Below are positions 34,501 through 46,300 of a DNA stretch of 64,000 bases, piece after piece. The notes below the pieces were generated by a model that did no database searches, was not told the origin of the DNA, and saw only the letters and a program-made list of their open reading frames with translations. The translations under genes and the position numbers were made by a program. Numbering within the stretch: the stretch's first letter is position 1; each line of letters opens with the position of its first letter. This DNA is from Chitinophagaceae bacterium (GTDB taxonomy: Bacteria > Bacteroidota > Bacteroidia > Chitinophagales > Chitinophagaceae): positions 62,001 to 126,000 of the forward strand of contig JADJVB010000005.1 in the NCBI GenBank assembly GCA_016710745.1. The letters are read 5' to 3'.

Positions 34501-37449
34501 ATGAAACTAAAAGGCTTAGTTTGGTTTTTTACAATTGCCCTGACTGTAATATCACTTTGGGAATTATCCTATACCTGGGTGATACGTAATTATGAAAAGT
34601 CCGTAACCGCAAAAGCAACCAAGATTGTTAAACAGGCAAACCCCGAATTAACCGGGGATGCCAGAACCGCAGCAATTGAATTCAGGAAGAAAAGAATCCT
34701 CGACAGCACGGCCGATCAGAAGATCTACCCGATCTTTGGAAACACCTACAAAGAGTGTAAATCCAATGAGCTGAACCTGGGTTTGGATCTGCAGGGAGGT
34801 ATCAGCGTTACGCTGGATGTTAGCCTGTCGGACCTGTTGAAATCTTTAAGCAACAACGCCAAAGATCCGGCTTTGCTAAACGCCATTGCCACGGCTACCA
34901 AACAAAAAGATAACAGCGATGCTGATTTTATTACGCTTTTTACACAGGCCTACATCAGTCAAAATGGAGCCGATAAACTGGCCGGTATATTTGCCGGAGC
35001 CGAAAAAGAAGTAAAGATCAAAGACAATGATGCAACCGTTATTTCTAAGTTAAAGACCATCGCGGCGGGTGCTATCAAAGAAACCTATAAAATCCTGGTT
35101 CGCCGTATTGATAAGTTTGGTGTGGCCCAGCCCAATATCAATTTCGATGAGAACAAGGGTATCATCAACGTAGAACTGGCCGGTGTTACCGACGTAGACA
35201 GGGTACGTAAATTATTACAAGCCTCAGCTCACCTGCAATTCTGGGAGGTTTACCGTATAGATGAGTTGGCCGCTTCGTTGAAAATTGCTGATGAAAATCT
35301 GCAAAATTACCTGAACGGCGTAATCGATACCGCAGCTATTAAAGATTCGGCAAAACTTCTTGAAAATGTGAATCCTTTCTTCAGGGTTATTAATCCACAG
35401 AATCCGGAGTCTGATCCAAAAACAGGAGCTGCGCAGTATTATTCCAACCTGGGTACCATACTCTCGCAGGATACCGGTATTTTTTACGAATACATGAATA
35501 ATGATGTGGTAAAAAATGCCCTGCCCGCTGATGCTAAATTTTTATTGGGGGTTGAAGAAAAAGCCGACAAAGGAAATCAGCGTTTTTTCAAATTATATGC
35601 TGTTAAAACCATGCCGGGTACCGATAAAGCACCACTCGAAGGTGAGGGTGTGAGAGAAGCCAGGCAGGATTTTGATGAGAAAGGAAGACCTGCGATCAAA
35701 ATGGAAATGACCAGCACCGGTTCAAAAACATGGGCAAGATTAACAACTAAGAATGTGGGCAGGCCGATTGCCATTGCCCTGGATGATATCGTGTATTCGG
35801 CTCCTAACGTAAACGGACCGATCGAAGGAGGAAGTTCGGAGATTTCCGGATCCTTTACGGTGCAGGAAGCGCAGGATCTGGCCAATATATTAAAGTCTGG
35901 TAAACTGGATGCCCCGGCAAATATCGTTGCACAACAGGTAGTTGGTCCAACATTGGGTGAAGCTTCCGTACGCGGTGGTGCCATGGCATTTGGTATCGCC
36001 TTCCTGGTCATTTTTATTTTAATGTTGGTGTATTATAATAATGGAGGCTGGGTTGCCAATATCGCATTGATATTAAACCTTCTTTTCACCATTGGTGTGT
36101 TAACGGCGATGGGCTTTACTTTAACCGCAGCGGGTATCGCCGGTTTGGTATTGACTATTGGTATGGCCGTGGATACCAACGTAATTATTTTTGAAAGGAT
36201 AAAAGAGGAACTCGCCAAAGGTAAATCCTACCCGTTGGCAGTAAACGATGGTTATAAGCGTTCTTTGGCCCCGGTTATTGATGCGCACGTTACTTCTTTA
36301 CTTACGGCTGTTATCCTGTTCTACTTTGGTTTGGGCCCGGTATTAGGCTTTGCCACTACACAAATCATTGGTTTGTTACTGTCGTTGTTCTGTGGTATCC
36401 TGGTTTCGAGGTTAATTACCGAGGTATGGACAAATAAGCAACGTCACTTTAATTATTTTACAAAAATTTCGAAGCGGATCTTTAAGCACGCGAATTATAA
36501 ATTCATTGAGCTGAGGAAATATGCTTACGTGATTTCAGTTATCGTATTCCTGGCCGGTATCATTTCATTCTTTAATGGTTTCCATCTCGGTGTGGAATTT
36601 AAAGGGGGAAGAAGCTACACTGTTCAGTTCGACAGGTCGGTAAAAAATGAAGAGATCCGCGATGATTTGAAAAAATCACTCGATGGTGACAACGTAACGA
36701 TAAAGACAGTGGGCGATAACCGCCACTTAAATATTACCACCGCCTATTTAAAAGGAGTTGATAATGCCGACAGCGCTGTAAAAACAAGGCTTTACCAGGG
36801 TTTACAAAAGGTATTGCCTGCCGGTGTTACCTACGAAAAGTTTGTTAAAAACAATATTCAGGCTTATTCAACCGTGCAGCCAAGTATATCGGATGATCTT
36901 AAACGTGGTGCGGTTAAAGCAACCGTATTTGCGATGCTGATCATCTTCCTGTATATCTTTATTCGTTTCCGCGACTGGAGGTATTCGGTAGGAACCATCT
37001 TTACTTTATTGCATGACGTATTTGTTACACTTGCGGTGTTCTCGTTCTTTAAAAACATCGTGCCGTTCCCGCTCGAAATAGACCAGCACTTTATTGCGGC
37101 CGTTTTAACCGTAATTGGTTTCTCGATGAACGATACCGTAATTGTATTTGACCGTATACGTGAGTACAGCCGCGACATGAGAGGAGCAACGAAAACACAT
37201 ATTATCAACCGGGCGGTAAATGATACGCTTAGCCGTACCATCATGACCTCTTTAACTGTATTCTTAACCCTGTTGATCCTCTTCATATTTGGCGGAGAAG
37301 TTACCCGCGGTTTTGCCTTTGCCATGTTGATCGGTGTGATTACAGGTACCTACTCTTCTATTTTTGTGGGAGCGCCCATTTTGGTTGACTTTGCAAAAAA
37401 CAAACCATTGGGAGCAGCAGATACCGTGGTTGAATCGAAAAAGAAATAG
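34501..37449 (+). CDS. secDF: protein translocase subunit SecDF (fusion)
   Basis: The 982-residue protein fuses SecD and SecF, as is usual in Bacteroidota. The SecD half has a first transmembrane helix, a large periplasmic P1 region (LGLDLQGGISVTLDV, ILVRRIDKFGVAQPNI), then helices with the GMAVDTNVIIFERIKEEL motif. The SecF half begins near residue 665 (YVISVIVFLAGIISFFNG, LGVEFKGGRSYTVQF) and has SMNDTVIVFDRIREYSRD. Both halves are of the RND superfamily and use the proton gradient to pull exported proteins. A periplasmic extension of the SecD part (about 255-400) is longer than in E. coli. A terminator follows. Confidence 0.97.
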   Translation: MKLKGLVWFFTIALTVISLWELSYTWVIRNYEKSVTAKATKIVKQANPELTGDARTAAIEFRKKRILDSTADQKIYPIFGNTYKECKSNELNLGLDLQGGISVTLDVSLSDLLKSLSNNAKDPALLNAIATATKQKDNSDADFITLFTQAYISQNGADKLAGIFAGAEKEVKIKDNDATVISKLKTIAAGAIKETYKILVRRIDKFGVAQPNINFDENKGIINVELAGVTDVDRVRKLLQASAHLQFWEVYRIDELAASLKIADENLQNYLNGVIDTAAIKDSAKLLENVNPFFRVINPQNPESDPKTGAAQYYSNLGTILSQDTGIFYEYMNNDVVKNALPADAKFLLGVEEKADKGNQRFFKLYAVKTMPGTDKAPLEGEGVREARQDFDEKGRPAIKMEMTSTGSKTWARLTTKNVGRPIAIALDDIVYSAPNVNGPIEGGSSEISGSFTVQEAQDLANILKSGKLDAPANIVAQQVVGPTLGEASVRGGAMAFGIAFLVIFILMLVYYNNGGWVANIALILNLLFTIGVLTAMGFTLTAAGIAGLVLTIGMAVDTNVIIFERIKEELAKGKSYPLAVNDGYKRSLAPVIDAHVTSLLTAVILFYFGLGPVLGFATTQIIGLLLSLFCGILVSRLITEVWTNKQRHFNYFTKISKRIFKHANYKFIELRKYAYVISVIVFLAGIISFFNGFHLGVEFKGGRSYTVQFDRSVKNEEIRDDLKKSLDGDNVTIKTVGDNRHLNITTAYLKGVDNADSAVKTRLYQGLQKVLPAGVTYEKFVKNNIQAYSTVQPSISDDLKRGAVKATVFAMLIIFLYIFIRFRDWRYSVGTIFTLLHDVFVTLAVFSFFKNIVPFPLEIDQHFIAAVLTVIGFSMNDTVIVFDRIREYSRDMRGATKTHIINRAVNDTLSRTIMTSLTVFLTLLILFIFGGEVTRGFAFAMLIGVITGTYSSIFVGAPILVDFAKNKPLGAADTVVESKKK

Positions 37450-37469
37450 TCACTACTTGAGTTATACAC

Positions 37470-37502
37470 AAAGAGCCTCGTTTTTACGGGGCTCTTTTAT
37501 TT
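37470..37502 (+). terminator. terminator after secDF
   Basis: AAAGAGCCTCGT and ACGGGGCTCTTT pair with one G-T and a short T loop, then T-rich sequence follows. Confidence 0.88.
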
Positions 37503-37548
37503 TTTGAAAAAAAGACACCCAAAAAGATGTCATCTTTTTGGGTGTCTT
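37503..37548 (-). terminator. terminator after the IscA-type gene
   Basis: A 17-bp perfect stem (37512-37528 with 37532-37548) has a 3-base loop and a T-run on the minus strand. It stands directly next to the secDF terminator. Confidence 0.92.
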
Positions 37549-37572
37549 AAATTACTAACTTATCATCAACAA

Positions 37573-37914
37573 CTATACTGCAAAGCTTGTTCCGCAACCA
37601 CAAGTAGTACTTGCATTTGGATTTTTGAACGTAAATCCACGGCTGTTCAATCCGCCCTGCCAGTCAACTTCCATACCTGCTAAATAAATGCCATGGGCTT
37701 TTTCCATGATAATGGATATCCCATCCAATTCGAAATGCTCGTCTTTTTCTGAAGCCATATCAAAACCTAAAACATAGGTCATGCCACTGCAGCCCCCACC
37801 CTTTACACCGATGCGCAACGATTGCCGGGTATCAAATCCTTCCACCGTCATAAGCCTTTTAATTTCGTCAATGGCCGAAGCGGTTAAAGTAACCGGTATT
37901 GTACTTGTTTCCAT
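37573..37914 (-). CDS. iron-sulfur cluster assembly accessory protein (IscA/ErpA/HesB family)
   Basis: The 113-residue protein has the three conserved cysteines of A-type carriers: Cys42 in GVKGGGCSGMTYVL and Cys105/Cys107 in TTCGCGTSF. A-type proteins carry [2Fe-2S] or [4Fe-4S] clusters from the scaffold to apo-enzymes in the cytosol. The gene is monocistronic, with a -7 element at 37930-37937 and a strong terminator; no other suf/isc genes are in the window. IscA, SufA and ErpA cannot be separated by sequence here. Confidence 0.95.
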   Translation of the reverse strand: METSTIPVTLTASAIDEIKRLMTVEGFDTRQSLRIGVKGGGCSGMTYVLGFDMASEKDEHFELDGISIIMEKAHGIYLAGMEVDWQGGLNSRGFTFKNPNASTTCGCGTSFAV

Positions 37915-37929
37915 ATCTTAATCTTTGTA

Positions 37930-37937
37930 CAAAAATA
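37930..37937 (-). promoter_or_regulatory. -7 promoter element for the IscA-type gene
   Basis: On the minus strand this reads TATTTTTG (TAnnTTTG), 15 bases before the ATG. Confidence 0.42.
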
Positions 37938-38024
37938 AATAAATAAAATAACCCGGCTTTTACGAAATCCGGCAAAAAGAGATTACTGCAGGAGGAGCAG
38001 AATTTAACAACCCTGCAAAACCCT

Positions 38025-38032
38025 TAATTTTG
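38025..38032 (+). promoter_or_regulatory. -7 promoter element for the 38050 gene and mutase
   Basis: TAATTTTG (TAnnTTTG) lies 17 bases before the ATG at 38050. Confidence 0.42.
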
Positions 38033-38049
38033 CGATAAATCGATTATTT

Positions 38050-38568
38050 ATGGATCTATCTGCCGCCATGGTACAAAATATTGTTTTGGGTGCTATTTTC
38101 ATGTTCTTTATTGCCATTGCCTGGTTATTGGCCGAGTTTAAGGGGATGAAAGACAACATCCAGGAACGATTGGGCATCAACAATGAAGTTTTGAAATTAA
38201 AGCTGCAGGCGATTGAACGATTTACTTTGTATGCGGAGCGTTCGTCTTTAAAGAACCTGGTTTCCCGCACTCCGGCTTCGGGCATGACGGTTGTTGACAT
38301 GCAACTCGCTTTATTGGATAGCTTGAGATCAGAATATGAATATAACGTAACCCAACAAATTTATATTGATCCAAAAATGTGGAAGGCTATTGGCAATTTA
38401 AAAGACCAAAACAGTTTTATCATCAATCAGCTGGCTGCATCACTTCCATCGGATGCGAATGGTTTTGAATTGAGCAAACGTATTTTGGAATATGTGTCCA
38501 GCACCGAATCTGAGTTAAGTACAACGGTTTTAAATGCCCTGCATTTTGAAGCAAAACGATTGTTATAA
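38050..38568 (+). CDS. conserved membrane-anchored protein, function unknown
   Basis: The 172-residue protein has one N-terminal transmembrane helix (IVLGAIFMFFIAIAWLLAEF) and a helical cytoplasmic part (NEVLKLKLQAIERFTLYAERSSLKNLVSR, ADMQLALL-like segment, EYEYNVTQQIYIDPKMWKAI). It looks like a conserved Bacteroidota protein of unknown function. Its stop codon is one base before the ATG of the mutase gene, so translation of the two is probably coupled. Why a membrane helix-bundle protein travels with an acyl-CoA mutase is not known. Confidence 0.82.
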   Translation: MDLSAAMVQNIVLGAIFMFFIAIAWLLAEFKGMKDNIQERLGINNEVLKLKLQAIERFTLYAERSSLKNLVSRTPASGMTVVDMQLALLDSLRSEYEYNVTQQIYIDPKMWKAIGNLKDQNSFIINQLAASLPSDANGFELSKRILEYVSSTESELSTTVLNALHFEAKRLL

Positions 38569-38569
38569 A

Positions 38570-40141
38570 ATGAGTACAGACAAAAAAATATTTACCGACT
38601 CGGGCATCGAAATAAAAACGATCTATACCCGCGAAGATCTTTCTGATATTTCTCCTGTTGAAGATGGAAAAGCCGGTGTATTTCCTTTTACCCGCGGCGT
38701 GCAACCCGATATGTACCGGGGCCGTTTGTGGACCATGCGGCAATATGCCGGGTTTTCAACCGCAGAAGAAAGCAATCAACGATACCATTATTTACTGAGC
38801 CAGGGTGTAAACGGACTCAGTGTGGCGTTCGACCTGCCTACACAGATAGGTTACGACAGCGACCATCCGCTTGCCGATGGTGAAGTGGGCAAGGTAGGTG
38901 TTGCCATTAATAGCCTGGAAGATATGGAGATCCTGTTCCGGGGTATTAAACTGGATGAAGTAACCAGTTCGATGACGATCAATGCCAGTGGTTTTATTTT
39001 GCTGGCTTTTTATGTTGCATTGGCTAAAAAACAAGGCGCCGACCTCAGCAAAATTTCGGGTACTATACAAAATGACATTTTAAAAGAGTATGCAGCCCGG
39101 GGCACCTATATCTATCCACCAAAAGCTTCCATGCGTATTATCACCGATATTTTTGAATGGTGCGCCAAAGAAGTTCCCAAGTGGAATACGATCTCCATTT
39201 CGGGTTACCATATACGGGAAGCAGGCAGTACGGCGGTACAGGAAGTTGCATTTACTTTAAGTAATGGCAAAGCCTATGTACAGGCCGCCATGCAAAAAGG
39301 TTTGGATATTAATGTATTTGGTAAACGCCTCTCCTTCTTTTTCAATGCGCACAATAACCTGTTTGAAGAAGTGGCCAAATTCAGGGCTGCCAGGCGTATG
39401 TGGGCAAAGATCATGAAAGATCTGGGTGCCACCGATCCCAAAGCGATGATGCTTCGCTTTCATACCCAAACCGGCGGCAGTACGTTAACCGCCCAGCAAC
39501 CCTATAACAATATCAGCCGGGTAACCCTGCAAACGCTGGCTGCAGTATTGGGCGGCACGCAATCGTTGCATACCAATGGCTATGATGAAGCATTGAGTTT
39601 ACCCACTGAGGAAGCTGCAGGAATCGCCTTAAAAACCCAGCAAATCGTTGCTTTTGAAAGTGGCGCACCAGATACGGTAGATCCGCTCGCCGGGAGTTAT
39701 TTTGTTGAAACACTCACAGCCGAAGTAGAATCAGCCGCCTGGAAACTTATCGAAAAGATAGACGCCATGGGTGGCAGCGTGGCCGCCATTGAGCAGGGTT
39801 TTATCCAGGATGAGATTGCCAAAAGTGCCTATGAATATCAGCGGCATATCGAAAGCGGCGAAAAAATAATTGTGGGCGTTAATAAATTTCAAACGGAAGA
39901 AAAAAATACTATCCCTGTTTTTAAAGTGGATGAAGAGGTGCAAACCCGGCAAATAGAAAAGCTTAAGGCGCTTAAATTAAAGCGGGACAACGATAAGGTG
40001 AATGCATCTTTGAATGCGGTCAGGGAAACGGCCCTTGGCACCGAAAACCTGATGCCTGTTGTGTTGGAGGCTGTTGAAAATTACTGCACCCTCGGTGAAA
40101 TTGCTGATGAACTTAGAAAAGTATTTGGCGAGTATAAATAG
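38570..40141 (+). CDS. methylmalonyl-CoA mutase family, large (catalytic) subunit without B12-binding domain
   Basis: The 523-residue protein is the TIM-barrel substrate domain of a B12-dependent acyl-CoA mutase: RGRLWTMRQYAGFSTAEESNQRYHYLL binds the CoA substrate, and GGTQSLHTNGYDEALSLPTEEAA is the family signature. The cobalamin-binding DxHxxG domain found in one-chain enzymes is absent, so a separate small subunit must be encoded elsewhere, as in two-subunit methylmalonyl- or isobutyryl-CoA mutases. The exact substrate is not certain. ATG at 38570 was chosen because it follows the preceding stop by one base; an upstream in-frame start would overlap that gene. Confidence 0.93.
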   Translation: MSTDKKIFTDSGIEIKTIYTREDLSDISPVEDGKAGVFPFTRGVQPDMYRGRLWTMRQYAGFSTAEESNQRYHYLLSQGVNGLSVAFDLPTQIGYDSDHPLADGEVGKVGVAINSLEDMEILFRGIKLDEVTSSMTINASGFILLAFYVALAKKQGADLSKISGTIQNDILKEYAARGTYIYPPKASMRIITDIFEWCAKEVPKWNTISISGYHIREAGSTAVQEVAFTLSNGKAYVQAAMQKGLDINVFGKRLSFFFNAHNNLFEEVAKFRAARRMWAKIMKDLGATDPKAMMLRFHTQTGGSTLTAQQPYNNISRVTLQTLAAVLGGTQSLHTNGYDEALSLPTEEAAGIALKTQQIVAFESGAPDTVDPLAGSYFVETLTAEVESAAWKLIEKIDAMGGSVAAIEQGFIQDEIAKSAYEYQRHIESGEKIIVGVNKFQTEEKNTIPVFKVDEEVQTRQIEKLKALKLKRDNDKVNASLNAVRETALGTENLMPVVLEAVENYCTLGEIADELRKVFGEYK

Positions 40142-40273
40142 CTGTTCTTTCAACTCCATTTTATATTTTAAAAGCGCTGCGGTTTTACCGGGAGCGATCC
40201 TACTGAATTTCCTTATCTCTTACCACTTGGTATCAATGATATACCCGTGACAACTTCTCTATTATTTCAAATA

Positions 40274-40305
40274 CAAAAAAATCCCTCCCGGTAACCGGGA
40301 GGGAT
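40274..40305 (-). terminator. terminator after the M36 protease gene
   Basis: AATCCCTCCCGGT and ACCGGGAGGGATT form a 12-13 bp stem with almost no loop, followed by a T-run on the minus strand. It may also end the mutase transcript from the other side. Confidence 0.92.
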
Positions 40306-40328
40306 TGGATAATATAAAGATTTATGTT

Positions 40329-43300
40329 CTATTGAATAACCACTTTACAAACCGACAAACGATTTCCGTTTACATCGGCTATTTCAACAAGATAAAGGCC
40401 TTTGCCCTGGTTTCTCAAATCAACAGACATCCTGTCGTATGGTCTTCCAATAGCGTAATTCTGCGTAAGTACTTTAACACCGGCAGAGGTATACACATTC
40501 AGGAACCTCGGTAAATTAGTATTGTTTGCAACACTGAAGTACCTCACGTCAAATCTGCCATCTGTTGGATTTGGATACAGGAAGCAATTAGCACTTGCTG
40601 AGTCCTTGATCGTTACGATGTTGGAATTATTGTTACATCCGTTTACATCGGTAACATTCAGGCGATAGTCGCCCATTCCATCCACATCCACGGTCAGGTT
40701 TGCCGTTCCGATACCAGATACCACACCTTGCGAAGAACCGCTCAATGATATGCCATTACGGGTCCAATCATAAGTAGCGGCTGCATTTGGCGAAACCGTA
40801 GCTGACAAGGTTGTTTGTAAACCCGGGAATAAACTGGTATATGGATTAGCCGTAACCACAATCACCGGTAATGGATTAACCCGTAACGTTGCTGCCCTTG
40901 ATGTTTTAGCCGCACAGGGCGATGCACCGGTTACCACGCAACGGTATTGGTAATTATCCATGGTTACAGGAGGAGCCGTAACGGTTAATGTTGCCGTTGT
41001 TGCGCCACTGTAAACACCACCGTTCGATATATTGCTGAAAGAACCACCACCATTGGTGCTTACCTGCCACTGATAGCTATGCGGACCAGAACCAATGGTT
41101 ACTGTTGCCGTGAAAGTGGTCACCTTATCGGTACAAATGGTTTTATCAGCAGGTAATGCAGCATTAAGAACCGTTGGTTCGTTAACAGTAACAACTACCC
41201 TTCTTGCCGGTGACGTACAGGTAATCACACTTGATCCAAAAAGCACTTTACCTATAAACGCTCTTGGCGTAAAGGTTGGTGCTGCCGGTGCAAGACCTCC
41301 TGCATAACTTACACTAGTACCCGAAGTAAGAACACATCCGCCTCCCGTACTTGTATAGGTACCTGCGGCAACTGTACTGTAACGTAAGTTACCTGTACCG
41401 CCACTGGCCAGCACTGTTTGAAATGCAATTCCATAAGTAGCTCCCGCCGGAATGGTCAATGATAATCCACTTAACATAGGCTGAGGTACTGTGGTGGTTG
41501 TATTCGCCACAGCGGTATAACTACCCGTACCTGCCTGGATCCATCCATTGGCAGCCGAAATAGCACCCGGTGCACCAGCAACAGGTGTCGTTTTGTAAAA
41601 CAGGGTTGCATTACTTGCACCACTCGCCGAAGCAACACTCTCGATACCCGTAATGGTAACCGGGAATGCATTGTTGTTGGTGAAGTTAGACGTCACCAAT
41701 CCAAACTGGTTGTTATTGGTAAAGCTTGTTTGAATAGTTGATGGTGGTAAACCTACACTTTGAACGGTTACATCATAATTATAAACACCTGAAGGTGTTG
41801 GTTTAGCCCATACCGTATCTCTTGGCGTACCGGTATATACAGTAGTTGCTGCAGCATCTGTAAATAATCCTGATCCTGCGCCATTAGGCGTCCATACAGC
41901 CTGAGTTGAAGCAACCCCAACAAAATAGTCAACATTCAACGACCAGGAAGCTAAAGTTCCAATATCGCCGGGACCACCATCGGCCATAGCCAATGTCCAG
42001 GTACCGTTAGCAGAAGGGCCGGTTGTATAAAGTGATGCAAAGCCAGCTGCATTGGAAACAAAACCTGTTGGATTCTGAACCGTAGGGCCAGCAACCGGTG
42101 TATTGATCGCATCAGCTTTCCAGGCGGTTGCATTGTTATAAATGAAAGGCGCAGTAGCAACAGTGCTCCAGGCGGTTGAACCCAGCTGGCTCACTTTAGC
42201 ACCATACCAACCCCATGTTGATACACCCGAAGCCGGACCTGTGAACAGGCCTGAACCATATTTATACAGATTCAGAATCTGGCCGTTTGGCGCTTTCAGA
42301 TGAATGATCATATCACCAGGATAGGTGTGCGACATATTTAAGGTCACTGAAATATTAGATATTGTTCCATTAGCTGGAATACCTGAAATGGTCAGGTTAT
42401 TGCTTACCCCATTGGCTGTATTGTCGGGAACTGCCAGACTGATCGTACCTGAGGTTGCACTTGTGCTATACTGAATAGCAGATGAGCTGATCAATCTCAC
42501 CGCAGCGTCACCCAAACACATAGCTACCGGGTTAGGCGTAACCGTAGGCGCGGGCGGTGTGTAATTAATCAGAACCGTTGCTGTGTTGCTACAACCGGTT
42601 GTAGTTGACGTTCCTGTAACTGTATACGCGGTAAATACCGTTGGTGCAGCGTACACTGTAGCCACTGATGTACCGGTATAAGGAATCACCGCATTTGGAT
42701 CTATAAATAAACCGGCAATTGGAGACCAGCTATATGTATTAGCTCCACTTGCTGTAAGTGCTGTTCCAAATGAACCGGCAACACCACCACAAGTTGGCGC
42801 ACTTGGCGTAACGGTTACGGTTGGTAAAGGAAGTACTGTTAATACTGCAGGGTTCGAAATATTTGCATTCGCAACACCCGCACAAGTTCCACTTAACACG
42901 CAACGATATGCATATCCGTTCATGCCAATGGCAACCGGATTTATTGTAAGCGTTGCTGTTGTTACACCGGAATAAGGTGCCGCATTGGTGAGGTTTGTCC
43001 ACGCACCTGCTGGTGTTGTTCTTTCCTGCCACTGATAGGTGAGCGCAGTACCCGTACCGGCAACGGTAAAGGTTACTGGTAAAGTATTACAAACTGTTTT
43101 ATCGGTTGGCTGGGTGGTTACCACCGGACGTTTATTCACCGTGATGGTGATATTAGCCTGGCGTATACAACCGGCTCCATTGTTATGACTAACCGTGTAG
43201 GTTGTAGTGTTCATTGGAGATGCAGCAACCGGGTTAGAAGTAGTTGAACTTAAACCACCCGGAGGTGCCCAGGTGAAAGTACCACCTGTAACCGGACCTG

Positions 43301-46300
43301 CCGGAGGTCCAACGAAAGTCACACTATAACCACCTGTAACATTACCCTGGTCACCAGCAGCCTGGTCGTTTATGAATAACTTCCAAACACCGTTAAAGTC
43401 ACCTGTAAAGGTAGAAAGCGTTGGGTTAGCCGGTACACCTGTAGGACCTGGAGCTGGAAAATTATCCGGGCCTGCTGTGTTGGTTGGTCTCACCGTTGCT
43501 GTAGCATTTGCCGGCGGAGGTGTGGTAAATATACCTGGAGCCGCGTCATCAAATATCATGGTGTTGTTGATAAAATCAGCGCTACCTCCCGCATCCGACA
43601 ATAACATTACGTTTTGACCGGTTGGAGACTGTAATACAATGTCAAGGTCACCAGCCCATGTGTGACTAAGGCCTGTTAATGTAACCGACTTAACCGAAAT
43701 ACCTGAGGTTGGGAAACCCACCACAGTTAAATTTGAAGGATAAGGCGTTGCAGGTCCTGAATTATTAATGGTAATGGGTGCCGGTGCATTTACGGATTGT
43801 GTTCCAAATCCTTCCACTACAGTAAGTAAGGTAGGATCTCCTTCACAGATGGTAGTTCCCGGGTCGGCAATGACCAGCAATGCTGCCGATGCGGTAAAGT
43901 TTACCGTAGCAACTGTTGAAGGCGCCGCAGCACAGGTTCCAAACTGAACAACCGCACGATAGTACATCGTTTGGGTAATATTTGTATAGGTATAAGTAGT
44001 CGTTGTATTTACAATTGGTGTCCACGGACCAGCAGGAGCTGTTGCAGATTCCCAACGGATCACATTTCCTACCTGACCTGATAAAGTTATGGTACCACTA
44101 TTGGTAGTTCCACAAACCTGCGAAACAGCCGGAGCAACCGTACCTGGCGTTGACGCTGCTGCTACAGATAACAATGCCGGGGTGCTGTTAGCAGCCGGAG
44201 GACATGTACCGGTAACAACACAACGATAATAATTACCGTTCATCACGGCAGTTGTTGGGTTAATTGTCAACGTAGTGGTTGTTACACCTGAATAAGGCGC
44301 AGCATTGGTCAAATTGGAATAAGGTCCACCAGCACCTGCCGTACTAACCTGCCATTGGTAGGTTACACCACCGGTAGCCGTACCCAAACAAGTGTAGGTA
44401 ACAGAATTACCTGCACAGGCAGATACATCAACCGGGTGTTGTGTAATGGTTGCATTACAAGCCGTATTTGGTGTAATTAAGGTAACCATATCTTTAAATG
44501 ATACCCTTGTATTAGTTGCATTAAACAAGCTGGAACGCATAGGAACAGCCGCTGAAGCAATTAAAGTAATATCATCAACCCACCAGCCTGCCGGAGAAGT
44601 TGGTGCAGAGGTATTATTATCCGAACCAAATCTGAAACGAATCATCACTGACTGGCCGGCATAAGCCGCTAAATTTATTTTTGTGTTTATGAACGTAGTC
44701 TGCAAACCAGTGAATGCAGCCCTTCCGCCAATTGGATTATTAGGACTTGTACCCAGTGCACCATTATAGGCACCCAGTGTCATATTTTCCGCACCCACAT
44801 CATTCCAGGTTGCACCGGCGTTGTTACTGATCTCAACAACTCCTCCGTCCCATCCATCTTCAGTATTAAACCTATGCCAGAAACTTAATTCGGGGTATGA
44901 GTTTGCCGGTAAAGCAATTGCTGCCGTAGTTGCCAAACGCTGATCACCATCGGCAGCCAGGTTCTGAACATAAAACGAATTGGGAGCACTATTGCTCACC
45001 GTAGTAGATACAGACCAAACAGTTCCTAAAGGAGCAGTAGTTGTCCACGAAGCAGGTATAGTAGCTGTAGCAACCGGCTCATTGATTAACGTTGAAGGTG
45101 GGAAATAAGAACCGGCATTTACACTAACGGTAAACGGATAGTTTGTTGTTCCGGCACCCTGGCTAACGGCAAAGCTAACCACCCTGTTTACTGCATCGTA
45201 AGTACCACCACTAACATAGGTAACGTTTGTTGGTATAGTATCTCTTAATGTATAACCACTAACAGCCGAACAGGTAGCAACAGAATTAGTATAAACCAAT
45301 GTGCCGCCTTCCGGTATGGTGGTAGCACTTACCAGCGCACCTAAGGTAATCGGTGGTGTAAAGTCAACGATCTGGTCGTTGATACTTCCGGTGGACCCTT
45401 CTGATGCAAACGCACCAACACCTCTTCTTCTGAACGCTTCCCAAATGGCACAATTGTATGTACCGCCATAAAGGATCTGATCAGCTTGTAAGATGGCATT
45501 TCTTGCACTTACAAAACCCGGAGAACACTGTTGAATTTTACAAGCTTCAGTTACCAGTTTCAATGCGATCGTATTACCACCTGTTCCGGTGATATCATAA
45601 ATATTCGGATTGATGATACCGGTTTGATTAATGATATTCCAGGTCATATCCCAAAGGATCGTACACCAGATAAAACCAACACCGTGTGGAATTGCCATGG
45701 ACGGCAGGTTGGCGTAAGTGTAGTTATTAATTGCCAGATCGGTACAATACCTGGCTGGCCTGATTCCAACGCCGGTTGTAGGCTGGTTCAGTGCATAGGT
45801 ACCAACACCTCTTGGCGAGGTGAAACCTGAAGTAACGGTTGATGTAGCCCAGTTTTGCGTAAGCATGATACCGAAATAATCGGCCCATCCTTCTCCGCCC
45901 TGCTCCGCATTGCCCAGGCAACCTGAGTTAGCCGGACCGCCGGTTAACCGGATACTGATGCCATGACCATGTTCGTGTATAATGATACCGTTATCAACAT
46001 CACCATCCCTATCGGGCGTTGGTGCGGTCCACAAATACATCTGCATTCTTCCACTTCCGCCATCGGCAGGAGTAGAGAAATTAGCATTGTTGCTTCCGCT
46101 TCCGTCCTGCGCCTCACCATTCACGTGATCGTTTCCGGCACCACCACGGCCCAGGTTATCATCCTGGAAGTTTCCGGAAACCTCATCAAATCCATAACCA
46201 TAAAAAACGTCATGAATCACATTATTCCAGTAAAATAAATTGGTAATATTAAATTGTTGGTTAGGCGTAGGTGCCGTAACTGTTGGTTCCTGTGCAAAAT

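Noticed and set aside
36864..37325. A 153-codon minus-strand frame inside secDF
   Set aside because: It is antisense to the conserved SecF part and shows only reversed codon pattern.
45531..45830. Frames on the plus strand opposite the M36 protease gene (for example 45531-45830 and 43372-43617)
   Set aside because: They follow the codon bias of the opposite strand, lack export or domain signals and have no promoter. They are shadows of the protease gene.
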